DNA of 64,000 nucleotides, taken from NCBI RefSeq assembly GCF_000278275.1, contig NZ_JH725147.1, forward strand, positions 1,244,963 through 1,308,962. The letters are read 5' to 3'. The DNA is from Bartonella tamiae Th239 (GTDB lineage Bacteria > Pseudomonadota > Alphaproteobacteria > Rhizobiales > Rhizobiaceae). The position numbers and the translations under genes were made by a program. Positions 1-11,956 of this stretch are shown piece by piece. The notes under the pieces are model-generated. The model worked only from the letters and a program-made list of their open reading frames with translations, was not told the origin of the DNA and ran no database searches. Position 1 is the stretch's first letter. Each line of letters opens with the position of its first letter.

Positions 1-820
1 GCTTTTACGTCACGGTGATCGTGATCGATATCTTGCAACGTTATTTGCGCCACAATCAAAAAGATCTGCACTTGCTGCACTTTACGCTTTTAATTTAGAA
101 ATTGCGCGCATTCGCGATATGATACGAGAACCTTTAATTGGTGAGATCCGACTTAAATATTGGCGCGATGCTATCGAAAACGACACACGTGAAAATGATG
201 CTAATCCCATTTTGCAAGCTTTGCTAACGACGATTGATGACTATCATTTATCGAAAGAGGCTTTTGTGCGTATGTGCGATGCACGTGTGTTTGATCTTTA
301 TAATGATCCAATGCCTGATATGTCTGCGTTCGAAGCCTATTGTGGTGAAACAGCCAGCATCGTTCTTCAGCTTTCTTGCCAAATTTTAGACCAATCAAGC
401 GCAAAAGATGCGTATGATGCATGTGGTCATGGAGGTGTTGTACAAGCAATTGCGGGGCTTTTGCGTCGTCTTCCTGTGAGTCAAAGTCGCGGGCAGTTTT
501 ATTTGCCGACTGATTTTATTTTAGCACTTGGTGTAACTTCAGATTCGCTTTTGTCTAATAAAGCGACAGATAAAGAAAGAAAGCGTGTTGTTGATGCATT
601 TCTTTCACTTGGCAGAGAACATTATAGAAAATTTCGTGCAAATTTTTCATCACTGCCAAAAATATTGCATCCTGCATTTTTGCCCTTAGCGACTGTCCCG
701 ACTGTATTTAAAAAGATTGAAACAAAAAGTGGTGATATCTTTCATGATGATATCTCTCTTTCCCCTTTGCACCACTATTGGCTTTTTATGAAAACAGCGA
801 TTTTAGGTCATATGCTTTAA
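1..820 (+). CDS. Squalene/phytoene synthase-like protein (5' end cut by window edge)
   Basis: The reading frame is open from position 2 to the stop at 818-820, giving at least 272 residues; the true start lies outside the window. The first ATG inside it (119) is not the start, because the upstream codons encode conserved family sequence (RDRYLATLFAPQ, LAALYAFNLEIARIRD). The fold is that of squalene/phytoene synthases, but the first helix shows ARIRDMIREPLIGEIRLKYW in place of the usual DxxxD metal-binding motif. This resembles the NDUFAF6-like branch, known in mitochondria as a complex I assembly factor rather than a proven prenyl synthase. No carotenoid or hopanoid gene lies nearby. It converges on moeA with a 3-bp gap. 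The family call is firm; the enzymatic role is open. Confidence 0.8.
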   Translation, partial: LLRHGDRDRYLATLFAPQSKRSALAALYAFNLEIARIRDMIREPLIGEIRLKYWRDAIENDTRENDANPILQALLTTIDDYHLSKEAFVRMCDARVFDLYNDPMPDMSAFEAYCGETASIVLQLSCQILDQSSAKDAYDACGHGGVVQAIAGLLRRLPVSQSRGQFYLPTDFILALGVTSDSLLSNKATDKERKRVVDAFLSLGREHYRKFRANFSSLPKILHPAFLPLATVPTVFKKIETKSGDIFHDDISLSPLHHYWLFMKTAILGHML

Positions 821-823
821 GGT

Positions 824-2059
824 TTAAAAACCTAGATTTCCTTGAGGAATAAAAATGGAACAGCTTTCGCCCATCCTGATAGCATCACTATGTTCTTCTT
901 GTATAATGAGACAATTAGCTTTCGTTAATATTGAGAGATTGGAAGAATCTTGATTCAGTAAAGGCGTAACCATATATTGACCATCGTCAGATATTTTCAT
1001 TTTCGCACGTACAAAGTTTTTTCTTGCGCCATTTTTTGGTAAATTATTCGTTAAAATACCAGAAGTTGTTTTGGCTTGATAATGACGGCCAGATAATTTT
1101 TCTAAAATTGGAATAAGAAATATATGCGCTGTGAGAAGACAGGAGACAGGATTTCCTGGGAGGCCTAAAGCCAGCATTTTGTATGCGCCGTCAATATGAC
1201 CAAACATGAGAGGTTTTCCAGGGCGCATGGCCACTTTCCAAAAATTTAATTCCAGACCTTGTTCTTTTAAAACTTTTTGAACAAGATCATATTCCCCCAC
1301 CGATACCCCTCCACTCGTGACAAGCAGATCAGCTTTTTCTTGCTGTGCTCTAGCAATAGCGGATTGGATTGATTTTTCATCATCTTTAGCGATACCAAGA
1401 TCAATAACGTCGCAATGGTGAGCGCGTATGAGTTGCATGAGACCAAAAGAATTGGATGAAATAATTTGATCTTCTGAAGGCTGTTTATCTGGTAACACAA
1501 GTTCATTGCCCGTTGCCAAAACAGCGATGCGTGGACAGCTAATAACATCAATTTGTGCATGCCCACTTGCAGCACAAAGTGCTAAAGCACTAGGAGAAAT
1601 GACAGAGCCGGCTTTTAAAATACACTCGCCCGTTTTAAAATCACCACCTTCTGGGCGTATATTCGCATTCCATTGAGGCGGTTTTGTTAAGACTATCTGG
1701 TCATTGTCTTCTATGGTAACATTTTCTTGTATCACCACGCAATCAGCATCATCTGGAACTGGAGCCCCTGTAAAAATGCGGACGGCTTCATTCAAACCAA
1801 TTTGTCCTTTAAAACGTTGGCCAGCAGCGGCTTCACCGACAATCTTTAAAGGGTAGTGAATTGAGGAAAGCGCATTCAGACGAAATGCATAGCCGTCCAT
1901 TGCTGAAGAACGAAAAGGAGGTTGGGTGCGTTTGGCAAAGATGTCTTGGGCAAGAACTTGATGAATACCTATGTCACGAAGGTTTATTGTTTTTTTTTCA
2001 AGCGTTTGCGTTGCTAATAAAACGCGCTCTAACGCCTCATTCACACTAAGAAGTGCCAT
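824..2059 (-). CDS. moeA: Molybdopterin molybdotransferase MoeA
   Basis: About 411 residues. MoeA inserts molybdate into adenylylated molybdopterin, the last step of molybdenum cofactor synthesis in the cytoplasm. Visible signatures are PPFRSSAMDGYAFR near residue 45, the MoCF-binding stretch VTSGGVSVGEYD near the middle, GLPGNPVSCLLT, and the C-terminal MoeA domain. A longer frame reaches 2107, but the ATG at 2059 is preferred: it begins MALLSVNEALERVL and is preceded at good spacing by GAGGAAAAG. It overlaps the end of moaC by 14 bp, so the two are probably translationally coupled. In many Rhizobiales lexA follows moeA; here moeA is followed directly by a convergent gene. Confidence 0.93.
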   Translation of the reverse strand: MALLSVNEALERVLLATQTLEKKTINLRDIGIHQVLAQDIFAKRTQPPFRSSAMDGYAFRLNALSSIHYPLKIVGEAAAGQRFKGQIGLNEAVRIFTGAPVPDDADCVVIQENVTIEDNDQIVLTKPPQWNANIRPEGGDFKTGECILKAGSVISPSALALCAASGHAQIDVISCPRIAVLATGNELVLPDKQPSEDQIISSNSFGLMQLIRAHHCDVIDLGIAKDDEKSIQSAIARAQQEKADLLVTSGGVSVGEYDLVQKVLKEQGLELNFWKVAMRPGKPLMFGHIDGAYKMLALGLPGNPVSCLLTAHIFLIPILEKLSGRHYQAKTTSGILTNNLPKNGARKNFVRAKMKISDDGQYMVTPLLNQDSSNLSILTKANCLIIQEEHSDAIRMGESCSIFIPQGNLGF

Positions 2060-2543
2060 TGTCTTTTCCTCGAATATAAAATCCTGATTTTCCCCCTTGT
2101 TTTTCAACCAAACAAATATCTGAAATTATCATACTTTTATCCAAAGCTTTGATCATATCATAAAGGGTCAAACAAGTTATGCTAACGGCTGTTAATGCTT
2201 CCATTTCGACACCTGTTTTTCCATTTAAACTTGCTTCTGCGGTGATATGATAACCAGGTAAGGTCACATCGGCTAGAATATCAATACTCATATTTGTAAG
2301 CATTAATGGATGGCATAGAGGAATAAGGTCTGATGTTTTTTTTGCTCCCATAATACCAGCAATGCGAGCAGTTGCTATAACATCGCCTTTAGCGGTTTGA
2401 CCCTTTTCTACCGTTTCAAAAGTTTCTTTGGTCATTCGGATTGAACCGCGAGCGATCGCCGTGCGTTTTGTATCGATTTTATCGCCAACATCCACCATAT
2501 TGGCGTCCCCTTTTTCATTCAGATGCGTCAGCTTATTGTTCAT
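2046..2543 (-). CDS. moaC: Cyclic pyranopterin monophosphate synthase MoaC
   Basis: 165 residues, the usual MoaC length. It converts the MoaA product to cyclic pyranopterin monophosphate, an early step of molybdenum cofactor synthesis. Family signatures are ANMVDVGDK near residue 15, ARIAGIMGAKKTSDLIPLCH with the active-site LCHP, and GKTGVEMEALTAVS. The start at 2543 keeps the standard N-terminus before MVDVGDK and has an AGGGA ribosome site. It lies 2 bp after trpC and overlaps moeA. moaA, moaD and moaE are not in this window. Confidence 0.94.
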   Translation of the reverse strand: MNNKLTHLNEKGDANMVDVGDKIDTKRTAIARGSIRMTKETFETVEKGQTAKGDVIATARIAGIMGAKKTSDLIPLCHPLMLTNMSIDILADVTLPGYHITAEASLNGKTGVEMEALTAVSITCLTLYDMIKALDKSMIISDICLVEKQGGKSGFYIRGKDNGTS

Positions 2544-2545
2544 TT

Positions 2546-3337
2546 TTAAATCCCTAACAATGTTTTGGTTGCTTGGGTCACATCTGCTTGGCGCATTAAA
2601 CTTTCTCCGACAAGAAAGGAAAGAATTTGACTTTCTTTCAAACGCAAAAGATCATTATGAGTAAAAATACCACTTTCACTGATTAAAATATGATGATCTT
2701 TGACCATATGGGCAAGTGTTTGGCTTACACTTAAATTAACGGCAAAAGTTTTAAGATTACGATTATTTATACCAATAAGCTTTGAACGCATTCTCAAAGC
2801 ACGTTCCATTTCTTTCTCATTATGGGTTTCAATCAAAACATCCATTCCAAGGTCTAATGCACATGTTTCAAGCTCATTGGCCACTCTGTCATCAACAGCT
2901 GCAAGTATGATTAAAATACAATCAGCCCCCCATGCTCGTGCTTCATACACTTGATAAGGATCAAATAAAAAGTCTTTACGTAAAACAGGAAGTGAGCAGG
3001 CATGACGTGCTTGCTGTAAAAACTTAGGTGAACCTTGAAATGAGGGTTGATCTGTTAATACTGAGAGGCAAGCTGCGCCACCTTTTTCATAAGCGATTGC
3101 AAGATTTTCTGGATCAAAATCTTGGCGAATAAGTCCCTTAGACGGACTTGCCTTCTTAATTTCTGCAATTAAACCAAAAAATCCATTATCTTGCTTTTGT
3201 TGTAATGCTTTTTGAAATCCACGTGGATCATCTGCTTTATATGCCTTTAATTTTATCTCATTTAGCGGGCATTGAGATTTTGCCTCAGTAATTTCTGCAC
3301 GTTTATAAGTTTCAATTTTTTTTAAAATATCTTGCAT
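2546..3337 (-). CDS. trpC: Indole-3-glycerol phosphate synthase TrpC
   Basis: 263 residues with a complete TIM-barrel pattern: [54 protein letters not shown] and LISESGI. It closes the indole ring from carboxyphenylaminodeoxyribulose phosphate in tryptophan synthesis. The frame extends to 3355, but the ATG at 3337 is preferred because GGTGAG precedes it and it sits against the trpD stop (3339-3341). No key residue is missing. The gene is part of the ppiD-trpD-trpC-moaC-moeA order common in Rhizobiales. TrpE, TrpG, TrpF, TrpA and TrpB are not in this window, so pathway completeness cannot be judged. Confidence 0.93.
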   Translation of the reverse strand: MQDILKKIETYKRAEITEAKSQCPLNEIKLKAYKADDPRGFQKALQQKQDNGFFGLIAEIKKASPSKGLIRQDFDPENLAIAYEKGGAACLSVLTDQPSFQGSPKFLQQARHACSLPVLRKDFLFDPYQVYEARAWGADCILIILAAVDDRVANELETCALDLGMDVLIETHNEKEMERALRMRSKLIGINNRNLKTFAVNLSVSQTLAHMVKDHHILISESGIFTHNDLLRLKESQILSFLVGESLMRQADVTQATKTLLGI

Positions 3338-3338
3338 A

Positions 3339-4358
3339 TTACTCACCAAGCGCATTTGAAACGAGAATTAACTGTTCAAGTTTAGTTTTTGCCTTGCCTT
3401 GATCGATACTGTCCGTCGCAATTTTTACACCATCACGTAAATTTTTTGCTTTTCCAGCAATAATAAGAGCAGCCGATGCATTGAGTAAAACAATATCGCG
3501 ATAAGCTCCCTTTTTACCATCAAGCACTTCAAGAAGAGCTTGCGCATTATGTTGCGGATCTCCACCTTTTAAATCATTCATTGTGACGCGTTTTAAACCT
3601 GCATCTTCAGGTGTAATCATAAATTTTGATAAGGTTCCATTGGTTAAAGCCGCAACATGTGTCTCACCTGCTGTTGTTAGCTCATCCATGCCATCTCCAT
3701 GAACAACCCATAATGATTTTGAACCAAAAGATTGTAAAACTTTTGCAATCGGTTCAACCCATTGGGGTGAAAAAACACCTATTAACTGATTGGTAACCCC
3801 CGCGGGATTCGATAAAGGGCCTAAAATATTGAAAATCGTTCGTGTTCCAAGTTCAACACGTGCAGGTCCAACATGCCTCATTGCTGAATGATGTGTTGGC
3901 GCAAACATAAAACCCAGTCCAATTTCACGAATACACCGCCCGATTGTTGCTGCATCAGCATCAATATTTACACCAAGGGCTGCGAGTGCATCGGCAGCCC
4001 CTGATTTCGAAGATAGTGCACGATTACCATGTTTGCCAACAGGCACACCTGCTCCAGCGACGACAAAGGCTGTCGCTGTTGAAACATTATAAGATCCAGA
4101 TTTATCACCACCTGTGCCGACAATATCAATGGCTTCTTTAACACCATCCACCGGCATCATTTTTTCGCGCATTGAAGCAACGGCTCCAGAAATCTCATCA
4201 ACTGTTTCGCCGCGAACACGTAAAGCCATTAAAAATCCACCAATTTGAGCTGGCGTAGCCTTTCCCGACATCATAATTGTAAAAGCACTTTGCGCTTCTT
4301 CTTTACTTAAAGAAACACCTGTTGCGACTTTATCAATAAAGGGCTTGAGATCGCTCAT
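3339..4358 (-). CDS. trpD: Anthranilate phosphoribosyltransferase TrpD
   Basis: 339 residues, normal length. It transfers phosphoribose from PRPP to anthranilate, the second step of tryptophan synthesis. The PRPP-binding [15 protein letters not shown], the [17 protein letters not shown] segment and [17 protein letters not shown] are all present. It starts 7 bp after the ppiD stop and its stop almost abuts the trpC start, so the five leftward genes look like one transcript. No disabling change was seen. Confidence 0.94.
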   Translation of the reverse strand: MSDLKPFIDKVATGVSLSKEEAQSAFTIMMSGKATPAQIGGFLMALRVRGETVDEISGAVASMREKMMPVDGVKEAIDIVGTGGDKSGSYNVSTATAFVVAGAGVPVGKHGNRALSSKSGAADALAALGVNIDADAATIGRCIREIGLGFMFAPTHHSAMRHVGPARVELGTRTIFNILGPLSNPAGVTNQLIGVFSPQWVEPIAKVLQSFGSKSLWVVHGDGMDELTTAGETHVAALTNGTLSKFMITPEDAGLKRVTMNDLKGGDPQHNAQALLEVLDGKKGAYRDIVLLNASAALIIAGKAKNLRDGVKIATDSIDQGKAKTKLEQLILVSNALGE

Positions 4359-4365
4359 GTTAAAC

Positions 4366-6255
4366 TCACTGAAGATTATTCAATATTCGGCTATAATTTT
4401 GTGTGTTGACTTTGATAGGATGTTGTTCATTGGCAACTTGTAGCATTTCAAGACGTAAATCCTCTCCCATCATTGCATCAATCATTTTTTTTTCTTGAGC
4501 GTTTAAGGATTGCGCGCTTGTGTTTAAAGGTTCTATTGCACCTGTAACTTGATAAATGATACGCGCATTATGATTTGTACCTGTCGTAACACCACTATGA
4601 TTTGTATCGCTAGAAAACACATCATTAACTCCTGTTTGGCCAAAAATTTCTGCAGCGACACCGCGTTGTAGACCACGAGCAGTTTGTTTTTGTAAATGAA
4701 ATTCTTGTGCGAGTTGATCAAGACTCTTTCCTTGTTGGAGAGAGTGAGCTATTTGTTGCGAGACTTGATCCAGTTGTTTTTGTGTTTGTTCGCTTTTCCA
4801 ATTTTCTATGAGAGTTTGTTTGATTTCATCAAAGCTGCGGGTACGCTGGGGAATGATCTCTTCAACATTTAACCAAATATATCCACCATTTTGATCTGTT
4901 AACGGATCAATATCGGAATCTTTTGAGGATTGAAAAATTGTTTGAAGGACATTGTCACGGTTTTTAATGTCACTTATAGATGTGCCATCTGGTGTCAGTC
5001 CTTGACTATCCAAAGTAAGTTCGCGCATGTTGAGTCCATATTTTTGGGCAAGCTCTTTTAAAGGGACACCTTCAAAACGCTCATTTTCGATCGCTTCATG
5101 CATCTCTTTTATAGATTGAGTGGCATGGTTTTTTGCCAAAGTGTGCCGGATTTTTTGTTCCACTTGTTCAAATGGAATTTGTGCAGATGGCGTAATACTG
5201 CGTACTCTTATAAGTATTGGACCTTTTAAATCGTTTACCACTCCACTTATTCCATCTTTTGGCAAAGAAAAAACTTCAGAGGCAATCAAAGATGAAAATT
5301 CGTCTTTGGATAAAGGTCCTTTAGTAATTTCCGCTTTTGTTTTATTTTCTGAAACAATTAAGTCATCAAAACTCGTGCCTTCGTTTAATTTTGTTAAAGC
5401 TTTATTAGCATCGTCCTGAGATTTAAACACCAATTCTTCGATCGTTCTTCTTTCGGGCTCTTCAAATTGTGCAACGTTTTGTTCGTAATAAGCTTTTGCC
5501 TCATCTGTTGAAATGTCTTGCGGTTTTAAAACATTGTCTATATTCATTTCTATAAGAGCAACTTTTCGATATTCTGGCGCTTGAAATTGATCTTTGTGCG
5601 CTTCAAACCATGTTTGTAATTCTTCATTTGTTGGATTATCAATCGTATCAAGTTGATTTGGAGTCAATAATAGATAGTCAGCTGTTCTCGTTTCACCTTT
5701 ATATGTGAGTAATGCCGAATAATACACATCAGGTGCTTTCAGCGCTCCTATGGCACTTTTTATGAGTTGATCACGATCTTCTTTTGCCGCATAATAATGA
5801 ACAATATCTGCTTCACTTATTTGCAATTGACGCAAATATCCTAAAAAAAGATTGCGATCAAAACGACCATTTTGATGAAAAAACGGATCTGAGCCAATAG
5901 CACGTGCAATGCCATCTTTAGAAACGCCGATATTAAGAAGACGTGCTTGCTCATTAAAAAGAACATCTTGTTGCATTTTATTAAGAACCATTTGGGGAAT
6001 ACCATATTGCTCGGCCTCACTAACTGTCAAAGGTCGACCAAGATTGGACGCCACCGATAAGCGCATAATTTGATCATTAAGGGCCAGACGATAAGTATCT
6101 ATGGATATTTTGGATTTTCCAGATACAATAAGATCATTGCTGCTTCCTCCTGCAAGATTGGGGAGCCCCCAAAGTAATGCAAAATATAAGAGGAACAAAC
6201 CGAATAAAACTTTGGCGATCCATGAATTGAGAACTTTACGTAAATTAATAAGCAT
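4366..6255 (-). CDS. ppiD: PpiD-type membrane-anchored peptidyl-prolyl isomerase / periplasmic chaperone
   Basis: 629 residues. The N-terminus has one membrane anchor at about residues 13-31 ([15 protein letters not shown]), then a SurA-like N-terminal chaperone region and a central parvulin-like (PpiC) domain around residues 230-360, with a helical C-terminal part. Proteins of this type are anchored in the inner membrane and help newly secreted proteins fold in the periplasm. It is the first gene of the leftward trp/moa cluster and is divergent from tpiA, so its promoter should lie in 6256-6413. Parvulin active-site residues are poorly conserved by eye, so chaperone activity is safer than isomerase activity. 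Confidence 0.88.
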   Translation of the reverse strand: MLINLRKVLNSWIAKVLFGLFLLYFALLWGLPNLAGGSSNDLIVSGKSKISIDTYRLALNDQIMRLSVASNLGRPLTVSEAEQYGIPQMVLNKMQQDVLFNEQARLLNIGVSKDGIARAIGSDPFFHQNGRFDRNLFLGYLRQLQISEADIVHYYAAKEDRDQLIKSAIGALKAPDVYYSALLTYKGETRTADYLLLTPNQLDTIDNPTNEELQTWFEAHKDQFQAPEYRKVALIEMNIDNVLKPQDISTDEAKAYYEQNVAQFEEPERRTIEELVFKSQDDANKALTKLNEGTSFDDLIVSENKTKAEITKGPLSKDEFSSLIASEVFSLPKDGISGVVNDLKGPILIRVRSITPSAQIPFEQVEQKIRHTLAKNHATQSIKEMHEAIENERFEGVPLKELAQKYGLNMRELTLDSQGLTPDGTSISDIKNRDNVLQTIFQSSKDSDIDPLTDQNGGYIWLNVEEIIPQRTRSFDEIKQTLIENWKSEQTQKQLDQVSQQIAHSLQQGKSLDQLAQEFHLQKQTARGLQRGVAAEIFGQTGVNDVFSSDTNHSGVTTGTNHNARIIYQVTGAIEPLNTSAQSLNAQEKKMIDAMMGEDLRLEMLQVANEQHPIKVNTQNYSRILNNLQ

Positions 6256-6413
6256 CGATTGGTCCCATTTTAAAAGTCTTTAATGAAAACATAAGTTTTT
6301 ATAGGATTTGCAACAAAGATACACAAGATGCAAGGTTAAACACTTGCTTTGCCTGTGTGATTTGTTAGTAATTATCATTAAAGTGCTTTTAAAAACGATA
6401 TTGAGGTGAAATC

Positions 6414-7178
6414 ATGACCCCGAATGTTCGACCTTTGGTCGCTGGAAACTGGAAAATGAATGGCACTGGTGAAACCTTGACAGAATTGCGTGCAATTGCT
6501 TCTGGGGTCAGTACCGATTTAGGATTGTTGTTTGAAGCACTCATCTGTGTGCCAGCCACGCTTATTTCACGCGCCGCTGATGTTTTGGATGGAGAAAAAC
6601 TTTTGTTAGGTGGGCAAGATTGTCATACGCAAGATAGTGGTGCCCATACAGGTGATATATCTGCGCCAATGCTTAAAGAAGCAGGGGCAAGCTATGTGAT
6701 TGTTGGTCATTCAGAACGACGGACAGACCACCATGAAACGGATGAAATCGTTCATAAAAAAGCGCAAGCAGCATGGCATGCTGGTTTAAAAGCGATTATT
6801 TGTGTTGGTGAAACTTTAGCACAAAGAGATGAAGGCATAACGCTAGAAATCATTGGTAAACAATTAAATGATTCTGTTCCTAATGATGCAACAAATGAAA
6901 ATACAATTATAGCTTATGAGCCTGTTTGGGCAATTGGAACGGGAAAAACATCGACTGTGGATGATGTGACGAAAGTTCACGCATTTATACGCAAAACATT
7001 AAACCAACGATTTGGCTCTAAAGGACAAGCGATGCAGCTTCTTTACGGTGGTTCAGTCAAACCATCAAACGCGCATGAACTATTAGCAGTTCAAAATGTT
7101 GATGGGGCGCTTGTTGGGGGTGCGAGCCTAAAAGCAACTGATTTTCTTGCAATATGTGAGGCGTATCGTAAATTATAG
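6414..7178 (+). CDS. tpiA: Triose-phosphate isomerase
   Basis: 254 residues. It interconverts dihydroxyacetone phosphate and glyceraldehyde 3-phosphate in glycolysis. Catalytic residues are visible: Asn12 and Lys14 in GNWKMNG, His99 in VGHSERR and Glu169 in [11 protein letters not shown], plus the phosphate loop YGGSVKP. GAGGTGA precedes the ATG. It opens the rightward tpiA-secG-pyrG-kdsA-eno group common in Rhizobiales. Confidence 0.96.
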   Translation: MTPNVRPLVAGNWKMNGTGETLTELRAIASGVSTDLGLLFEALICVPATLISRAADVLDGEKLLLGGQDCHTQDSGAHTGDISAPMLKEAGASYVIVGHSERRTDHHETDEIVHKKAQAAWHAGLKAIICVGETLAQRDEGITLEIIGKQLNDSVPNDATNENTIIAYEPVWAIGTGKTSTVDDVTKVHAFIRKTLNQRFGSKGQAMQLLYGGSVKPSNAHELLAVQNVDGALVGGASLKATDFLAICEAYRKL

Positions 7179-7258
7179 AGAAGAAATTTCAATTGCCTCT
7201 TGGATTATGCATTATTTGCGTGTAAATAGCCCCAAACATTGGAGTTAGAATAAAGACC

Positions 7259-7678
7259 ATGCAGACAGTATTGATTGTCATCCATCTTTTAATTGTGATC
7301 GCTCTTATCGGCGTTGTGTTGATACAACGTTCTGAAGGAGGAGGTCTGGGTATTGGTGGCGGTTCTGGCTTTATGACAGCTAGAGGCACCAAAAATATTT
7401 TAACGCGATTAACAGCGATTTTGGCGATATGTTTTTTTATTACGTCAATCACTTTGGTTGTTTTGGGAAGTATGTCAAATTCTGCTTCAGATATTTTGAA
7501 CCGTATACCGCAATCTGACGGACAAACTCAGACAGAGGGAACACAGCCTTCAATTTTAGAACAATTGGGTGGTTCATCAAGTGGTGAAGGACAAAATGGT
7601 TCTCAAGACCAAAATAATCAAGAGCAACCACAAAATCCAGTTCCACAGCAATCTGATAATCCCATACCTGGAAATTAA
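7259..7678 (+). CDS. secG: Preprotein translocase subunit SecG
   Basis: 139 residues. SecG is the small accessory subunit of the SecYEG channel in the inner membrane. Two membrane helices are visible, at residues 2-21 and about 51-71, with the conserved LIQRSEGGGLGIGGG loop and the GTKNILTRLT region between them. The tail after residue 75 is long, hydrophilic and rich in Gln, Ser and Asn, as in other alphaproteobacterial SecG proteins. A hairpin terminator follows it. Confidence 0.93.
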   Translation: MQTVLIVIHLLIVIALIGVVLIQRSEGGGLGIGGGSGFMTARGTKNILTRLTAILAICFFITSITLVVLGSMSNSASDILNRIPQSDGQTQTEGTQPSILEQLGGSSSGEGQNGSQDQNNQEQPQNPVPQQSDNPIPGN

Positions 7679-7724
7679 TAGTGAAAACAATTTGAGTCAT
7701 TTCAATTGAAAAGTAGTGTTTAAA

Positions 7725-7751
7725 AAAAGGGCTATTACGCCCTTTTACTTT
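7725..7751 (+). terminator. Rho-independent terminator after secG
   Basis: A perfect 8-bp stem, AAAAGGGC (7725-7732) with GCCCTTTT (7739-7746), closes a 6-nt loop and is followed by a short T-rich stretch. It separates secG from pyrG, which would then use its own promoter in 7752-7836. Confidence 0.75.
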
Positions 7752-7836
7752 TTGTATTTATAAAAGAGTCTTTTTTTTGGTTATTGTGCATTTTTTTCTG
7801 GTAGAATCATTTATAATCGCTTAAGCACATAAGCCC

Positions 7837-9465
7837 ATGGCACGATATGTTTTTATTACTGGTGGCGTGGTTTCTTCTCTTGGAAAAGGCATTGCTGCAG
7901 CTGCATTGGCAGCATTATTGCAAGCTCGCGGATATCGCGTTCGTATCCGTAAGCTCGATCCTTATTTGAATGTTGATCCAGGAACGATGTCTCCTTATCA
8001 ACATGGTGAGGTTTTTGTCACTGATGATGGCGCCGAAACAGATCTTGATTTGGGTCATTATGAACGTTTCACTGGACGCTCAGCTAATAAACAAGACAAT
8101 ATCACGACAGGTCGTATATATCGCAATATCATTGAAAGAGAACGGCGTGGTGATTATTTAGGAGCGACAGTTCAAGTCATTCCACATGTTACTGATGAAA
8201 TTAAAAATTTTATCACAGAAGACAATGACAATTATGATTTTGTGTTATGTGAAATTGGCGGAACGGTGGGTGATATTGAAGCAATGCCGTTTTTGGAAGC
8301 AATACGTCAACTGCATAATGAATTACCAAGACAAAGCGTGGTTTATATTCATTTAACATTAATGCCATATATTGCAGCTGCTGGTGAACTTAAGACAAAA
8401 CCCACGCAACATTCGGTAAAAGAATTGCAATCTATTGGTATTGCCCCCGATATTTTGCTTGTACGTGCTGATCGTCCGATACCAGAATCTGAACGTAAAA
8501 AGCTTTCGCTTTTTTGTAATGTGCGACCAACAGCCGTTATTCAGGCGCTTGATGTTGATGCCATTTACGATGTACCAATGGCCTATCATTATGAAGGATT
8601 AGATGGTGAAGTATTAGCCGCATTTGGTATTGATCCAGCACCTAAGCCTCAAATGGGGCGGTGGAAGGAAATTACTCATCGCATTCATAATCCTGAAGGG
8701 GAAGTGACCATTGCTATCGTTGGCAAATATACAGGTTTAAAAGACGCGTATAAGTCTTTGATTGAAGCAATCATGCATGGTGGTATTGCGCATAAAGTTA
8801 AAGTGAATCTTGAATGGATCGAATCAGAATTGTTTGAAAAGGAAGATCCTACACCTTATCTCGAAAAGCTTCATGGTATTTTAGTGCCTGGTGCCTTTGG
8901 TGAACGTGGCGCAGAAGGAAAAATTCTTGCAACACGGTTTGCTCGAGAGCGAAAAGTTCCTTTTTTTGGTATTTGCTTTGGTATGCAGCTTGCTTGCATT
9001 GAAGCGGCTCGTAATTTATGCGGTATTGATGCTGCTTCTTCAAGCGAATTTGGTCACACCTCTGCTCCAATCGTTGGTCTTATGACTGAATGGCTTAAAG
9101 GCAACGATCTAGAAAAGCGCGAAGCTGCGGGCAATCTTGGTGGTACAATGCGATTAGGGTCTTATCAATCAATATTAAAAGAAGGAAGCCATATTGCAAA
9201 AATATACGGTACGACCGATATTTTTGAACGGCATCGTCATCGTTATGAAGTCAATATTGATTATAAAGACCAATTAGAGCAAGCAGGTTTGATTTTTTCT
9301 GGTATGTCCCCAGATGGTGTTTTGCCAGAAACAGTGGAATATGAAGACCATCCTTGGTTTATTGGTGTTCAATATCATCCAGAGTTGAAATCACGCCCTT
9401 TTGATCCTCATCCACTTTTTGCTTCTTTTATTGCAGCTGCTATTGAACAGAGCCGTTTGGTTTAG
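7837..9465 (+). CDS. pyrG: CTP synthase
   Basis: 542 residues. It makes CTP from UTP with ammonia from glutamine. The N-terminal synthetase domain (about 1-270) starts with [14 protein letters not shown]; the C-terminal class I glutaminase domain (about 290-540) has the nucleophile Cys380 in [10 protein letters not shown] and the His/Glu pair in [11 protein letters not shown]. The ATG at 7837 gives the standard N-terminus although the upstream sequence has no strong Shine-Dalgarno match, so initiation may be weak or nearly leaderless. Confidence 0.97.
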   Translation: MARYVFITGGVVSSLGKGIAAAALAALLQARGYRVRIRKLDPYLNVDPGTMSPYQHGEVFVTDDGAETDLDLGHYERFTGRSANKQDNITTGRIYRNIIERERRGDYLGATVQVIPHVTDEIKNFITEDNDNYDFVLCEIGGTVGDIEAMPFLEAIRQLHNELPRQSVVYIHLTLMPYIAAAGELKTKPTQHSVKELQSIGIAPDILLVRADRPIPESERKKLSLFCNVRPTAVIQALDVDAIYDVPMAYHYEGLDGEVLAAFGIDPAPKPQMGRWKEITHRIHNPEGEVTIAIVGKYTGLKDAYKSLIEAIMHGGIAHKVKVNLEWIESELFEKEDPTPYLEKLHGILVPGAFGERGAEGKILATRFARERKVPFFGICFGMQLACIEAARNLCGIDAASSSEFGHTSAPIVGLMTEWLKGNDLEKREAAGNLGGTMRLGSYQSILKEGSHIAKIYGTTDIFERHRHRYEVNIDYKDQLEQAGLIFSGMSPDGVLPETVEYEDHPWFIGVQYHPELKSRPFDPHPLFASFIAAAIEQSRLV

Positions 9466-9690
9466 CTAAAGCTATAGGGATATTGTTTTGATGTGTATGC
9501 ATCAGACATTTAAACACGTGCTTGATTGATATTTTTGATTTTGAAACAAACAGTTATGATCTGTAATTTCTTTCAATGACCTTTTTTGTCATAAGTTTTT
9601 TTGAGAGACTTTTGAGACATATTTGAGATTATTCTTTTAAGATGTTTTTTTCTATGACATAAAGATTATTAAAATTTTTTAGGAAATAAA
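9466..9690. other. pyrG-kdsA intergenic region
   Basis: 225 bp of AT-rich sequence with no open frame having a credible start and no strong hairpin. AGGAAA lies just before kdsA. It presumably holds the kdsA promoter, but no clear -35/-10 pair stands out. Confidence 0.4.
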
Positions 9691-10527
9691 ATGTCACATA
9701 CGCATCATTCAATTTCTGTTGGAAATGTTACTTTTTGTAATACTGCTCCATTTTCTTTAATTGCAGGCCCTTGCCAAATGGAAAGTCGAGACCACGCTTT
9801 TGATGTGGCAGGTCGTGTCAAAGAAATAACAGACCAGTTGAGTATCGGTCTCGTTTATAAATCAAGTTTTGATAAAGCAAATCGTACGTCTTTGAATGGA
9901 AAACGTGGAATTGGTCTTGAAAAAGCCATGGATGTTTTTGCCGATCTTAAAAAAGAGTTTGGTTTTCCTGTTTTGACAGATATTCACACAGAAGAACAAT
10001 GTGAGATTGTTTCAAATATTGTCGATGTCTTACAAATACCTGCATTTTTATGCCGCCAGACCGATTTGCTTGTGGCGGCAGCAAAAACAGGCCGTGTTAT
10101 TAATATTAAAAAAGGACAATTTCTTGCCCCTTGGGATATGAAAAACGTTTTGGATAAAGTGATAGAAAGCGGAAATCCAAATGTTATGGCATGTGAACGC
10201 GGTGTTTCTTTTGGATATAATACGCTTGTTTCTGATATGCGTGCATTGCCAATTATGGCAGCATTTGGTGCGCCCGTCATTTTTGATGCGACACATTCTG
10301 TCCAACAGCCAGGAGGACAGGGCGGTTCGTCAGGCGGACAAAGAGAATTTGTCGAAACACTTGCGCGTGCCGCAGTATCTGTTGGTGTAGCAGGGGTGTT
10401 TGTTGAAACCCATCAAGATCCTGACAATGCCCCATCAGATGGGCCAAATATGATAAAGCTTGATGATTTACCAAATTTATTGGAAAATCTTAAAGCATTT
10501 GATCAATTGGCAAAGAATATGAAATAA
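9691..10527 (+). CDS. kdsA: 3-deoxy-8-phosphooctulonate (KDO-8-P) synthase
   Basis: 278 residues. It condenses phosphoenolpyruvate with arabinose 5-phosphate to form KDO-8-phosphate for the lipopolysaccharide inner core. Visible signatures are [48 protein letters not shown] and [18 protein letters not shown] precedes the ATG. It lies between pyrG and eno as in many Rhizobiales and ends in a strong hairpin. Confidence 0.96.
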   Translation: MSHTHHSISVGNVTFCNTAPFSLIAGPCQMESRDHAFDVAGRVKEITDQLSIGLVYKSSFDKANRTSLNGKRGIGLEKAMDVFADLKKEFGFPVLTDIHTEEQCEIVSNIVDVLQIPAFLCRQTDLLVAAAKTGRVINIKKGQFLAPWDMKNVLDKVIESGNPNVMACERGVSFGYNTLVSDMRALPIMAAFGAPVIFDATHSVQQPGGQGGSSGGQREFVETLARAAVSVGVAGVFVETHQDPDNAPSDGPNMIKLDDLPNLLENLKAFDQLAKNMK

Positions 10528-10561
10528 AAAGATTAAGCCGGCTTTGTCCGGCTTAATCTTT
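10528..10561 (+). terminator. Hairpin terminator after kdsA
   Basis: A perfect 14-bp inverted repeat, AAAGATTAAGCCGG (10528-10541) with its complement at 10548-10561, closes a 6-nt loop immediately after the stop codon. The T-run after the stem is short, so termination may be partial and allow readthrough into eno. Confidence 0.7.
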
Positions 10562-10583
10562 GTTGGGATCAAGACAAATATAA

Positions 10584-11897
<1,314 letters not shown>

Positions 11898-11956
11898 ATT
11901 GTTTTTTCATTAAGATTACTTTAGAAGGTTAATTTTATAATTATTAGGAGTATCGT

